Shown here piece by piece: positions 46,765 to 55,438 of a DNA stretch of 64,000 nt. The number at the start of each line of letters is the position of its first letter. Positions within the stretch are counted from its first letter, which is position 1. Made by a program: the position numbers and the translations under genes. Source of the DNA: Palleronia pelagia (lineage in GTDB: Bacteria; Pseudomonadota; Alphaproteobacteria; Rhodobacterales; Rhodobacteraceae); NCBI RefSeq assembly GCF_900110115.1, contig NZ_FOCM01000003.1, positions 124,001 to 188,000 of the forward strand. Direction: 5' to 3'. Under the pieces are notes generated by a model. That model saw only the letters and a list, made by a program, of their open reading frames with translations, did not search any database and was not told the DNA's origin.

Positions 46765-48110
46765 CGGCCGGGATCCAGGCTGATCCCGCTGCTGTCCAAC
46801 AGACCGGCCATCAACGCGAACGTATCCTCGTCGCCGGGCACGTCATGCGGCCCCTGGGTGAGGAACGGATCGACCCGCGCGGCCAGCTCGATCGCGTGGT
46901 CGAGATCGGGATTGCTGCCCGGCTTGTAGGCCCCGATCCGCACCAGTTCGGCCATGTCCTCGTAACTCGCCAACGCGGCATGCGCGGCGCGGCGCACCGC
47001 GTTCTGCGCGTCGGTATGCGCAGCGGGCAGGGTCCGCGACACCGATGTCAGCACGTCGATGGCCGGATAGCGTCCCTTTTCCGCGATGGCCCGATCCAGC
47101 ACGACGTGCCCATCGGTGATCCCGCGCACCGCGTCGGCGATCGGGTCGGACATGTCGTCGCCGTCCACCAGCACGGTGAAGATCGCGGTGATATCACCCG
47201 CGTCGCCCGACCCGGGGCCGGCCCGTTCCAGAAGCTGCGGCAGTTCCGAAAACACCGTGGGCGGATAGCCCTTGGTCGTCGGCGGCTCGCGGCTGGCAAG
47301 ACCGATCTCGCGCTGGGCCATGGCGAAGCGGGTGACGCTGTCCATCAGCAACAGCACGTGCTTGCTACGGTCGCGGAAATGCTCGGCCACCGCCATGGCG
47401 GTCCACGCGGCCTGGCGGCGGGACAGGGGCGCCTCGTCGCCCGTCGAGACCACCAGCACCGACCGCGCCAGACCTTCTTCGCCCAGGTCGCGGGTGATGA
47501 AGTCCTGCACCTCGCGGCCGCGTTCGCCCACCAGCGCCATGACCACGACGTCTGCCTCGGTCTCGCGCGCGATCATCGCCATGAGGGTCGACTTGCCCAC
47601 CCCCGAGCCCGCGAAGATGCCGATGCGCTGACCCTGGCAAAGCGGCGCGAAGATATCGAGCGCACGGATGCCGGTGCGCAGTTTCGGCCCGATGCGGCGA
47701 CGGGCGAAGGCATTGGGCGGTTCGGCACGAGTGGGCCGGGACCGCGGTCCTTCGTGCAGGTGGCCCTTGCCGTCGATAGGCTGCCCGGCGGCGTTGATGA
47801 CCCGGCCCACCCAGCGGTCATCGGGGCGGATCGCGTCGCTGACCGGATCGACCTCGACCGTGTCGCCCGCGCTGACCCCCTGCCACGACCCGAAGGGCAG
47901 AAGCTCGGTTCCGCGGGGGCCGATGCCCACGACCTCGGCCCTGACGGCGCCGCGGCGGCCGCGCACGATGCAGCGCGCGCCGATGCCCACCGCGCGCTCG
48001 ATTCCCGTGGCCGTCAGGCTGATGCCGGTGATCGACGCCACCTCGCCGCTGATCCGCGCCTCGCCGGCGTTGCGCGCAAAGCTCGTCAGTTCCGAGAAGG
48101 TCGTGCTCAT
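46761..48110 (-). CDS. fliI: Flagellum-specific ATPase FliI
   Basis: The 449-residue ATPase has the Walker A GSGVGKST (about 168-175), LLLMDSVTRFAMAQREIGLA and the DPFLTQGP C-terminal region. It drives or assists flagellar type III export. It is transcribed away from flgB across a 65-base gap. The usual downstream partner fliJ is not adjacent on the left. Confidence 0.95.
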   Translation of the reverse strand: MSTTFSELTSFARNAGEARISGEVASITGISLTATGIERAVGIGARCIVRGRRGAVRAEVVGIGPRGTELLPFGSWQGVSAGDTVEVDPVSDAIRPDDRWVGRVINAAGQPIDGKGHLHEGPRSRPTRAEPPNAFARRRIGPKLRTGIRALDIFAPLCQGQRIGIFAGSGVGKSTLMAMIARETEADVVVMALVGERGREVQDFITRDLGEEGLARSVLVVSTGDEAPLSRRQAAWTAMAVAEHFRDRSKHVLLLMDSVTRFAMAQREIGLASREPPTTKGYPPTVFSELPQLLERAGPGSGDAGDITAIFTVLVDGDDMSDPIADAVRGITDGHVVLDRAIAEKGRYPAIDVLTSVSRTLPAAHTDAQNAVRRAAHAALASYEDMAELVRIGAYKPGSNPDLDHAIELAARVDPFLTQGPHDVPGDEDTFALMAGLLDSSGISLDPGR

Positions 48111-48148
48111 GAATAAATCCTAGACCGACGAGGCTATTCATGGCATTT

Positions 48149-48199
48149 AAAGGATAGATACAGGATAAAATCAAGATGAGCATCACCGATCTATCCTTT
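48149..48199. promoter_or_regulatory. 11-base inverted repeat bracketing the flgB start
   Basis: AAAGGATAGAT (48149-48159) and ATCTATCCTTT (48189-48199) are perfect reverse complements 29 bases apart. Between them lie the likely flgB ribosome-binding site (AGGATA, 48162-48167) and the start ATG (48176). In the mRNA the right arm, codons 5-8 of flgB, could pair with either the upstream arm or, by six bases, the ribosome-binding site itself. The left arm is also in the promoter region shared with fliI. Confidence 0.45.
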
Positions 48200-48580
48200 T
48201 TCAACTTGGCGTCCGACCGGCTGAGCTGGCTTTCGGCGCGCCAGAAGGTGACGGCGGAAAACATCGCCAACGCCAATACCCCCGATTACCGCGCCAAGGA
48301 TGTCAGCAGCTTCGCCGAGATGTTGCAGGGCAACCGCACCGGCAACGTGCGCCTGGCCACGACGGACCCGCGCCACATCACTGGATCGGGTGGGCCGGTG
48401 AACGCGAACGTCCGCGAGGGCACCGACCGCGCATCGGTGATCCGCACCATCGACGGCAACGGCGTGGACCTGGAAGACCAGGCCATCCGGGCGGCCGAGA
48501 TCGCCGACCAGCACCGGCTGGCGACCGAGCTCTACCGCAAGGGGTTCGAGATGCTGTCGATGTCGGTGAGAAAGAGGTAA
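48176..48580 (+). CDS. flgB: Flagellar basal-body rod protein FlgB
   Basis: The 134-residue proximal rod protein has the N-terminal rod signature (LSARQKVTAENIANANTPDY RAKD) and the C-terminal helix with LATELYRKGFEMLSMSVRK. The ANTPDY motif is characteristic. It heads the rightward operon flgB-flgC-fliE-fliQ-SLT-flhA-fliR-flhB. It lies six bases before flgC. Confidence 0.93.
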   Translation: MSITDLSFFNLASDRLSWLSARQKVTAENIANANTPDYRAKDVSSFAEMLQGNRTGNVRLATTDPRHITGSGGPVNANVREGTDRASVIRTIDGNGVDLEDQAIRAAEIADQHRLATELYRKGFEMLSMSVRKR

Positions 48581-48586
48581 CGAGAC

Positions 48587-48997
48587 ATGGATCCGCTCAG
48601 CGCCATCGCCCGCATCGCCGCCTCTGGCATGACCGCGCAGACCGAACGTCTGCGCATCGTGTCGGAAAACGTCGCCAATGCCGACAGCACCGGCACGACG
48701 CCCGGTTCCGATCCCTATCGCCGCAAGACCGTGACGTTCGAGCAGATGCTCGACCGCGACACCGGTGCCACGGGGGTCGAGATCGGCCAGGTGGGTCGCG
48801 ACGACAGCCCGTTCCAGCTGCATTTCGACCCCAGCCACCCGGCGGCCAATGCCGATGGCTACGTGAAGCGGCCGAACGTCGACCCGGTGCTCGAGATGGC
48901 GAACATGCGCGAGGCATCGCGTAGCTACGAGGCCAACATGAACCTGTTCGAAGCCGGCCGCCGCATGCGCGGCCAGATGCTCGACCTGCTGAAGTAA
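48587..48997 (+). CDS. flgC: Flagellar basal-body rod protein FlgC
   Basis: The 136-residue proximal rod protein has ASGMTAQTERLRIVSENVAN ADSTG near the N-terminus. GYVKRPNVDPVLEMANMREASRSYEANMN is the C-terminal signature of FlgC. It forms the rod with FlgB, FlgF and FliE. Confidence 0.95.
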   Translation: MDPLSAIARIAASGMTAQTERLRIVSENVANADSTGTTPGSDPYRRKTVTFEQMLDRDTGATGVEIGQVGRDDSPFQLHFDPSHPAANADGYVKRPNVDPVLEMANMREASRSYEANMNLFEAGRRMRGQMLDLLK

Positions 48998-49007
48998 GGG
49001 GCGCGCG

Positions 49008-49325
49008 ATGACCGATCCGTCCATGATCTCGTCCGGCCTGGTGCGCGGCGCCTATGCGTCGTCGCGCTCGCTGCAAGGGGGCGAGTCGAACGCGGCCAAG
49101 GACGCCGCTTCGGGTTTTGCCGAGATGGTGCAGGATGCGGCGCAGTCCGCCGTGGAAAAGGTGCGCAGCGGCGAAGAGGTCGCGGCCGCCGGATTGCGCG
49201 GCGAGGCCGGCACGCAGGAAGTGGTCGAGGCCGTCCTGGCGATGCAATCCACCGTCGAAGTCGCCGTGTCCGTGCGCGACCGCTTCGTCGAGGCCTACCA
49301 GGAAGTGCTGAGAATGCCGATCTGA
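49008..49325 (+). CDS. fliE: Flagellar hook-basal body complex protein FliE
   Basis: The 105-residue protein has the FliE C-terminal pattern VVEAVLAMQSTVEVAVSVRD RFVEAYQEVLRMPI. It links the MS ring or export gate to the rod. Its stop overlaps the fliQ start by one base (TGATG). Confidence 0.92.
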   Translation: MTDPSMISSGLVRGAYASSRSLQGGESNAAKDAASGFAEMVQDAAQSAVEKVRSGEEVAAAGLRGEAGTQEVVEAVLAMQSTVEVAVSVRDRFVEAYQEVLRMPI

Positions 49326-49594
49326 TGACCGAGACGCAGGCCTACGACATCCTGTCCGACACCGTGTGGGCCGTGCTGCTGGCCTCGCTTCCGGTGCTGG
49401 CGATCGCGCTGATCATCGGCCTGGGAATCGCGTTTTTCCAGGCGCTGACGCAGATCCAGGAAATGACGCTGACCTTCGTGCCGAAGATCGTGGCGATCTT
49501 CTTCGGCCTGCTGCTGTCGATGCCCTTCATGTACGCGACGCTGAACGGCCTTTCGGACACGATCTTCGACCTGATCCGCCGGGGCGGGCTGTGA
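49325..49594 (+). CDS. fliQ: Flagellar export gate protein FliQ
   Basis: The 89-residue protein has two membrane helices (VWAVLLASLPVLAIALIIGL and VPKIVAIFFGLLLSMPFMYA) and the QALTQIQEMTLTFVPKI motif typical of FliQ. It assembles with FliP and FliR in the export gate. Its stop overlaps the GTG start of the transglycosylase gene. Confidence 0.95.
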   Translation: MTETQAYDILSDTVWAVLLASLPVLAIALIIGLGIAFFQALTQIQEMTLTFVPKIVAIFFGLLLSMPFMYATLNGLSDTIFDLIRRGGL

Positions 49595-50403
49595 GGCTGC
49601 TGGCCGTCACCCTGCTGGCCCTCGCGCTGGCCGTTCCCGCGCAAGCCGCCGATGGCTGGCGCGCCTTCTACGGCGCGAAACCGACCGCCCAGTCCGGTCA
49701 GACCGTGCGCCGGGGCCACAACATGACCGCTTCCGAGGCGACCGGTCCGCACGATACGGCCGAAATCGCCGCTGGGACCGTCTGCCTGCGTGAAATCCTG
49801 GCGGCACAAACCCGACACAACATCCCCAACAACCTGCTGCTGGCCATCGGTTTGCAGGAGGCGGGCACGACCCATCGCGGCAAGACCACCGTCTGGCCCT
49901 TCGCCGTCAACGCGGCAGGTGAGGGCCGGCTGTTCGACACCGAGGCCGAGGCGCAGGACTTCGTCCGGTTGCGCCAGTCGCAGGGCGTGAACTCGATCGA
50001 CGTGGGCTGCATGCAGATCAACCTCCGCTGGCATCCCGATGCCTTCGCCGACCTGGACGAGGGCTTCGATCCGCAGCTGAACGTGGAATATTCCGCCCGT
50101 TTCCTGAAGCGCCTGGCGGTCGAGCTGGGCAGCTGGCGCGCGGCCGCGGGCGCCTATCACTCCCGCGCGCCCGAATTTCGCGACAAGTACCTGGCGCGGC
50201 TGGACGGCAATGTGGCGCGCGCGCAGTCCCGCGTGGCCGAGATCCGCGAACGCGTGGCCGCCGCGCCGCCCTATCGTCGTCGCAGCGCCCCCTCGGCCCA
50301 TTTCGGCGTGGTGGGCTGGGGCGCGCAGCTGGGCGGCGGCGGACGCGGCACGCTTTATTCCGGGGGCGAGGTCAGCCCCCTGCTTGCGAGCGTGAACAGA
50401 TGA
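49591..50403 (+). CDS. SLT lytic transglycosylase in the flagellar operon
   Basis: The 270-residue exported enzyme starts at GTG 49591, overlapping the fliQ stop as GTGA. Residues 1-20 form a signal peptide (LLALALAVPAQAA). The SLT domain has the probable catalytic Glu at E90 (LLLAIGLQEAGT), followed by WPFAVNAAGEGRLF, SIDVGCMQINLRWHPDAF and YSARFLKRL. It most likely opens peptidoglycan for the growing rod, like the dedicated SltF of Rhodobacter sphaeroides, which replaces the FlgJ muramidase domain. Its place between two export-gate genes supports this; no test of activity is implied. Confidence 0.88.
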   Translation: MRLLAVTLLALALAVPAQAADGWRAFYGAKPTAQSGQTVRRGHNMTASEATGPHDTAEIAAGTVCLREILAAQTRHNIPNNLLLAIGLQEAGTTHRGKTTVWPFAVNAAGEGRLFDTEAEAQDFVRLRQSQGVNSIDVGCMQINLRWHPDAFADLDEGFDPQLNVEYSARFLKRLAVELGSWRAAAGAYHSRAPEFRDKYLARLDGNVARAQSRVAEIRERVAAAPPYRRRSAPSAHFGVVGWGAQLGGGGRGTLYSGGEVSPLLASVNR

Positions 50404-52490
50404 GCATGGCGCCCGATACCATCGGCGCCCGTTTCCTGCGTCTCGGCGTGGGCAAGGACGTGGGCTTCGCGCTGGCCGTCATCATGGTGCTGGCGATCCT
50501 GTTCCTGCCGCTGCCGCCCCTGCTGCTGGACCTCGGGCTGGCCCTGTCGCTGTCGGTCAGCGTGCTGATCCTGATGGTTGCGCTGTGGATCCCGAAACCG
50601 CTCCAGTTCAACTCGTTCCCGACGCTGCTGCTGGTCGTCACCATGCTGCGGCTGTCTCTGAACGTCGCCTCGACCCGGCTGATCCTGTCGGAGGGGCACA
50701 CCGGCATGTCGGCGGCGGGGGGCGTGATCGAAGGCTTCTCACGCTTCATCGTGGCGGGCAACTTCGTGATCGGCGTGGTGATCTTCGTGATCCTCGTCGT
50801 CATCAACTTCGTGGTCATCACCAAGGGCTCGACCCGGATCGCCGAGGTGTCGGCGCGGTTCTCGCTTGACGCCATGCCCGGCAAGCAGATGGCGATCGAC
50901 GCCGACATGGGCGCCGGGCTGATCGACGAGGACGAGGCCCGCCGCCGCCGCAAGGATCTGGAGGACGAAAGCGCCTTCTTCGGCGCCATGGACGGTGCGT
51001 CGAAATTCGTGCGCGGCGACGCGGTGGCCGGCATCATCATCGTGCTGATCAACGTGCTGGGCGGCATCGCCATCGGCGTGCTCCAGCGCGGCATGCCCGT
51101 TGGCGATGCGGCCAACGTCTTCACCTCGCTCACCATCGGCGACGGGCTGGTCAGCCAGATCCCCGCGCTGGTCGTGTCGCTGGCCGCGGGCCTGATCGTG
51201 ACCAAGGGCGGAACCGAGGGCGCGGCGAACGAGGCGGTGCTGGGCCAGCTGTCGAGCTTCCCAAAGGCCATGTACATGTCGGCGGGCATGCTCTTTTGCA
51301 TCGGCCTGCTGCCAGGATTTCCCACGCTGATTTTCTCGATGCTGGCGGCCGGGCTCGCCGGTATGGGCTATGTCCTGCAGGACGCGGCCACCGCCCGCGC
51401 CGCCGTGGCCGAGCGCGAGGCCGCCGCGAAGGACGCCGCCGCGGCGGCCCAAAGCGAGGAGAAGGCCGACGACCCCGCCAAGCTGGACGAGCTGCGGCTC
51501 GTGATGGGCGAGGGGCTTCTGAGCCTCGCGGGAAAGACCGGCGCGATCCTGCCTGGCAAGATCAAGTCCCTGCGCAGCCATTTCGTCGAGGATTTCGGCT
51601 TCCACATGCCGTCAGTGCGCATCCGAGACGACGCTACACTGCCCAGCCGGACCTACGTGGTCGAGATCCACGGGGTCGAGGTCGCCCGGGGCGAGATCCG
51701 GGCCGAGGGGATGATGGTCATCAACCCCGACGGCGCGCCGCTGGACCTGCCGGGCGAGGCCACGAAGGAACCGACCTTCGGCTTGGATGCGCTGTGGGTG
51801 GACGACAAGACCGCGCAGGAGGCCGAGCGGCGCGGCCTGACCGTGGTCGATCCCGAAAGCGTGCTGATCACCCACCTGACCGAGATCGTGAAGGACAACA
51901 TGTCCGACATCCTGACCTACGGCATGGTCAAGGACCTGATCGACGGGATGGACCGCAATTACCAGAAGCTGGTGACCGACCTTCCGGCCACCAGCCCCGC
52001 GATCCTGCTGCAACGGGTGCTGCAGAACCTGCTGCTGGAACGCGTGTCGATCCGCAACCTGCCCCTGATCGTCGAGGCCATCGCCGAGATCGCGCGCCAG
52101 ACGACCAATGTCGACCTCGTGCTCGAGCATGTGCGCAAGCGGCTGTCGGCGCAGATCTGCAAGGACCTGATGGGCGACGACGGGTTCATGCCGGTCATCA
52201 CCATGTCGCCCGCCTGGGAGACCGAATTCATCGAGGCGATCCGCGTCACGGGCGACGAGCGCAACTTCGTCATGTCGCCCAAGCGCGTGCAAGAATTCGT
52301 CCTCGCCGCCCGGCAGGAGATCCAGTCCTTCGCCACGCAGGACCGCTGGCCGCCGATCATGGTGGCGCCCGAGGCGCGCCGCTTCGTGCGGTCGATGCTG
52401 GAACGGGTCAGCCCCATGACGCCCGTGATCTCGAACGGCGAAATCCACCGCAAGGCGGCACTGAAGACCGTCGCCACCATCGGGTCGTGA
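50400..52490 (+). CDS. flhA: Flagellar export gate protein FlhA
   Basis: The 696-residue protein has about eight N-terminal membrane helices, the FHIPEP-family loop (STRIAEVSARFSLDAMPGKQ MAIDADMGAG) and a large cytoplasmic C-terminal ring domain. It is the export gate component that docks chaperone-substrate complexes. It overlaps the SLT gene by four bases and precedes fliR by four. Confidence 0.97.
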   Translation: MSMAPDTIGARFLRLGVGKDVGFALAVIMVLAILFLPLPPLLLDLGLALSLSVSVLILMVALWIPKPLQFNSFPTLLLVVTMLRLSLNVASTRLILSEGHTGMSAAGGVIEGFSRFIVAGNFVIGVVIFVILVVINFVVITKGSTRIAEVSARFSLDAMPGKQMAIDADMGAGLIDEDEARRRRKDLEDESAFFGAMDGASKFVRGDAVAGIIIVLINVLGGIAIGVLQRGMPVGDAANVFTSLTIGDGLVSQIPALVVSLAAGLIVTKGGTEGAANEAVLGQLSSFPKAMYMSAGMLFCIGLLPGFPTLIFSMLAAGLAGMGYVLQDAATARAAVAEREAAAKDAAAAAQSEEKADDPAKLDELRLVMGEGLLSLAGKTGAILPGKIKSLRSHFVEDFGFHMPSVRIRDDATLPSRTYVVEIHGVEVARGEIRAEGMMVINPDGAPLDLPGEATKEPTFGLDALWVDDKTAQEAERRGLTVVDPESVLITHLTEIVKDNMSDILTYGMVKDLIDGMDRNYQKLVTDLPATSPAILLQRVLQNLLLERVSIRNLPLIVEAIAEIARQTTNVDLVLEHVRKRLSAQICKDLMGDDGFMPVITMSPAWETEFIEAIRVTGDERNFVMSPKRVQEFVLAARQEIQSFATQDRWPPIMVAPEARRFVRSMLERVSPMTPVISNGEIHRKAALKTVATIGS

Positions 52491-52494
52491 CCCG

Positions 52495-53253
52495 ATGAGC
52501 TGGCTCGAGGCCTTCGCGACATCCACCATCCTGGGATTCTTCGTGGTCTTCGCCCGGCTGGGATCGGCCCTGATCTTCATGCCCGGTTTCGGTGAAACGG
52601 CGATCCCCGTGCGCGAGCGTCTTCTGATCGCGCTGGTGCTGGCCGCGTCTCTGTATCCCGTCATGGGCATCGGCCCGATGGAGGAGGGGCGGCCCATGGC
52701 GCTGGCGCTTCTTTTCGGGGCCGAGGTAACGGTGGGGCTGTGGATCGGGCTGGTGGCGCGGACGTTGCTGTCGGCGCTGCAGTTCGCGGGCTACCAGATC
52801 GCGCTGATGTCGGGCCTGGCGAACGCGCTTGCCCCCAATGTCGGCGCCTTCCAGGGGGCCACGTCGCTGGCCGCGATGCTGCTGATGGGGGCCGTGGCGC
52901 TGATCTTCATCACCGACCTGCATCACCTGATCATCGGCTCGCTGGTCATGTCCTACGAGGTTTTCGCCGTCGGGCAGCTGCCCATCGCGGGCCTTGCCGA
53001 CCAGTTTGCCCGCGCGGCGCAGTTGAGCCTTTACATCGGGCTGTCCATCGCCGCGCCGTTCTTCGTCGCGGGCGTCGTGCTGAATATCGGCATGGGTCTG
53101 GCCAACCGCATGATGGCGACGCTCCCGGTGTTCTTCGTCGCCCAGCCTTTGCTGATCGCGGCGGCGCTGGGCCTGATGGTTTTGGCGATCCCGGCGATGA
53201 TGATGGGTTTCCTCCAGCCGTTCTCGGACTGGCTGACGACGTTCGGGTTCTGA
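52495..53253 (+). CDS. fliR: Flagellar export gate protein FliR
   Basis: The 252-residue membrane protein matches FliR: LGFFVVFARLGSALIFMPGF GE, QFAGYQIALMSGLANALAPN and repeated helices. It completes the FliPQR gate core. Three bases separate it from flhB. Confidence 0.94.
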   Translation: MSWLEAFATSTILGFFVVFARLGSALIFMPGFGETAIPVRERLLIALVLAASLYPVMGIGPMEEGRPMALALLFGAEVTVGLWIGLVARTLLSALQFAGYQIALMSGLANALAPNVGAFQGATSLAAMLLMGAVALIFITDLHHLIIGSLVMSYEVFAVGQLPIAGLADQFARAAQLSLYIGLSIAAPFFVAGVVLNIGMGLANRMMATLPVFFVAQPLLIAAALGLMVLAIPAMMMGFLQPFSDWLTTFGF

Positions 53254-53256
53254 GCC

Positions 53257-54381
53257 ATGTCTGACGATCAGGACAAGTCACAGAAGACAGAGGAACCGAC
53301 CGACAAGAAATTGCGCGACGCGCGCAAGAAAGGCGACGTTCCGCAGTCGCGCGAGACCGGGACGGCGATGGTGGTGTTCGCGCTGCTGATGGGCGTGATT
53401 TTCGTCGCGCCGGCCGCGATGACGCGGCTGTCCGGTCTCTATCACGGCCTGATCGTGCAATCGGGGCAGATCGGTCTCGGCACCCACGCGGCCGGCGTGC
53501 GGGACGTGGGCGGCGTGATGTATTCCCTATCGGTGGGGTCTTTCCTGGCGTTGGCGCCGCTCCTGGGGATCATGGTCGCCGCCGCGCTGTTCGGGGTCAT
53601 GGTGCAGGGCGAGACCGTCGTCGCGCTGGAACGGATCAAGCCCAAGCCCGAGAAGCTGAACCCGCTGTCGGGCTTCACGAAGCTGTTTTCACCCGATGCG
53701 CTGGTCGAGTTCGGCAAGAACATGGGCAAGGTGCTGATCGTCGGCGTGATCTCGGGCTGGGCCCTGATGGATTTGGCCGGCCGACTGGCCCAGTCGGAAT
53801 CGCTGGTGCCCGAGACGCTGACCGCCGAAACCGGCGCCTCGGTCCGGTGGATCCTGTTGATCACCGCGTCGGTGCTGGTGCCCATCGCGCTGGCCGACAT
53901 CCTCTGGAAGCGGTCGTCGTGGAAGAAGAAGCAGATGATGAGCCTGAAAGAGGTCCGCGACGAGCACAAGGACAGCGAGGGTGACCCGCAGATCCGCGCC
54001 CGCAGGGCCGAGCTGCGGATGGCCCGCGCCCGCCAACGTATGGCGCAGGCGATCCCGACGGCCAGTGTCGTTCTGACCAACCCGACCCACTACGCCGTCG
54101 CGCTGAAATACGAGCAGGGCGTCGACCAGGCGCCGTTCTGCGTCGCCAAGGGTGCCGACCACATGGCCGCCCGGATCCGCGAACTGGCCCGCGAACACGA
54201 GGTGCCCATCGTCGAGAACAAGCCGCTGGCCCGCGCGTTGCACGCTGCGGTCGAGCTCGACGACCAGGTGCCGGTCGAACACTGGCAGGCGGTGGCCGAG
54301 ATCATCGGCTTCATCATGGGCCTGAAACGCGACAGCCGCCTTGCCCCGCCCGAAGGCTCGCGCCTGCGGGAAGAGCTGTAG
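53257..54381 (+). CDS. flhB: Flagellar export switch protein FlhB
   Basis: The 374-residue protein has four membrane helices and a cytoplasmic domain with the autocleavage site NPTH (residues 275-278). Cleavage switches export from rod/hook to filament substrates. The N-terminal KTEEPTDKKLRDARKKGDVP is typical. It is the last flagellar gene of the rightward operon; a short non-flagellar unit follows. Confidence 0.96.
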   Translation: MSDDQDKSQKTEEPTDKKLRDARKKGDVPQSRETGTAMVVFALLMGVIFVAPAAMTRLSGLYHGLIVQSGQIGLGTHAAGVRDVGGVMYSLSVGSFLALAPLLGIMVAAALFGVMVQGETVVALERIKPKPEKLNPLSGFTKLFSPDALVEFGKNMGKVLIVGVISGWALMDLAGRLAQSESLVPETLTAETGASVRWILLITASVLVPIALADILWKRSSWKKKQMMSLKEVRDEHKDSEGDPQIRARRAELRMARARQRMAQAIPTASVVLTNPTHYAVALKYEQGVDQAPFCVAKGADHMAARIRELAREHEVPIVENKPLARALHAAVELDDQVPVEHWQAVAEIIGFIMGLKRDSRLAPPEGSRLREEL

Positions 54382-54524
54382 ACACGGCACCAGGCGGACG
54401 AATTTCCCCAGACTGGATATCGAAACATCCAGATCGGAAGGATTGCGGCGCACCTATCTGCCGACTTGATCATTACCCTCGCAACGGTGGGCCCGGCACG
54501 GGCTCACAGGGGGAGGAGATCAGT
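54382..54524. other. Intergenic region after flhB
   Basis: The 143 bases contain a weak six-pair stem, CTGGAT/ATCCAG (54413-54432), and a GCCCG-GCA-CGGGC hairpin (about 54492-54504). They end in a strong Shine-Dalgarno (GGGGGAGGAG, around 54509-54518). No gene is recognised apart from the short leader that follows. A promoter for the next unit is plausible but no clear -35/-10 pair was found. Confidence 0.4.
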
Positions 54525-54569
54525 ATGAACCTGTCGAAACCGGATCGCATGGCCGGAGGTCCCGCGTGA
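54525..54569 (+). CDS. 14-codon leader ORF coupled to the downstream oxidoreductase
   Basis: MNLSKPDRMAGGPA begins seven bases after the strongest Shine-Dalgarno sequence in the neighbourhood (GGGGGAGGAG). Its TGA stop (54567-54569) overlaps the GTG start of the next gene (54566-54568) as GTGA. The GGAGG inside its own codons would serve as the site for the downstream gene. It could be a translational-coupling leader or the tail of a lost upstream gene; no regulatory amino-acid run is seen. Confidence 0.4.
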   Translation: MNLSKPDRMAGGPA

Positions 54570-55438
54570 GCCGCGTCGGCTTCGCCGGGCTGGGGCGGAT
54601 GGGTGGCCACATGGTGCGCAACCTGTCGCGCGCGGGGCATGATCTCGTCCTGTGGAACCGCTCGCCGGACAAGGCCCAGGCGCTTGCGGCCGAGATTGGA
54701 TGCGCCGTCGCCGATAGCCCCGCCGATCTCGCCTCGAAAGCGGACGTGGTCATCACGATGCTGGCCGACGATCCGTCGTCCCTGGCCGTTCACATGGGTC
54801 CTGACGGTCTTTTCGCCGGGAACGGCGCCACGATCTTCGTCGAGATGGGCACCATGAGCCCCGATCACATCGCCGATCTCGCCGCGCAGGCGCCGGAAGG
54901 AACGCAGGTCATCGACGCCCCGGTATCGGGCGCGACCCAGGCCGCCGCCGACGGCGCGCTGATGATCATGGCGGGATGCACCGATGCGGACGCAGACCCC
55001 CTGCGCCCGCTTTTCGACGCCATGGGCAAGCAAACCATCTGCCTTGGCACGGTCGGGTCGGGCGCGGTGATGAAGCTGGCCGTCAATTCCCTGATTCACG
55101 GTATCAACCAGACCCTGGCCGAGGCGATGACCCTGGCCGAGGCCACCGGGATCGCACCCGAGAAGGCGTTCGACGTGATCGAGGCGTCGGCGGCCTGCGC
55201 GCCCATGCTGAAATACCGCCGGCCGCTTTACCTGGACGAGGCCGCGCACGACGTGACCTTCACCGTCTCGCTGGCCGAGAAGGACATGTCCGTCACAGCG
55301 GCGCTGGCCGACCGGCTGGGCATCGCGATACCGCAGGGTAAGGTGACGCTCGCCAAGCTGTCCGAGGCCAGCGCCGCCGGTTTCGCCGAGCGGGACATGG
55401 CATCGATCCTTAATTTCATGCGGGAGAAGAACAAATGA
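54566..55438 (+). CDS. NAD(P)-dependent beta-hydroxyacid dehydrogenase (3-hydroxyisobutyrate dehydrogenase family)
   Basis: The 290-residue protein has the Rossmann motif GFAGLGRMGGHMVRNLSRAG and DAPVSGATQAAADGALMIM. The catalytic Lys is in GSGAVMKLAVNSL, and QTLAEAMTLAEATG follows. Members include 3-hydroxyisobutyrate, tartronate-semialdehyde and gamma-hydroxybutyrate dehydrogenases; the substrate here is unknown. The GTG start is supported by GGAGG nine bases upstream. It overlaps the ThuA gene as ATGA. Confidence 0.9.
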   Translation: MSRVGFAGLGRMGGHMVRNLSRAGHDLVLWNRSPDKAQALAAEIGCAVADSPADLASKADVVITMLADDPSSLAVHMGPDGLFAGNGATIFVEMGTMSPDHIADLAAQAPEGTQVIDAPVSGATQAAADGALMIMAGCTDADADPLRPLFDAMGKQTICLGTVGSGAVMKLAVNSLIHGINQTLAEAMTLAEATGIAPEKAFDVIEASAACAPMLKYRRPLYLDEAAHDVTFTVSLAEKDMSVTAALADRLGIAIPQGKVTLAKLSEASAAGFAERDMASILNFMREKNK

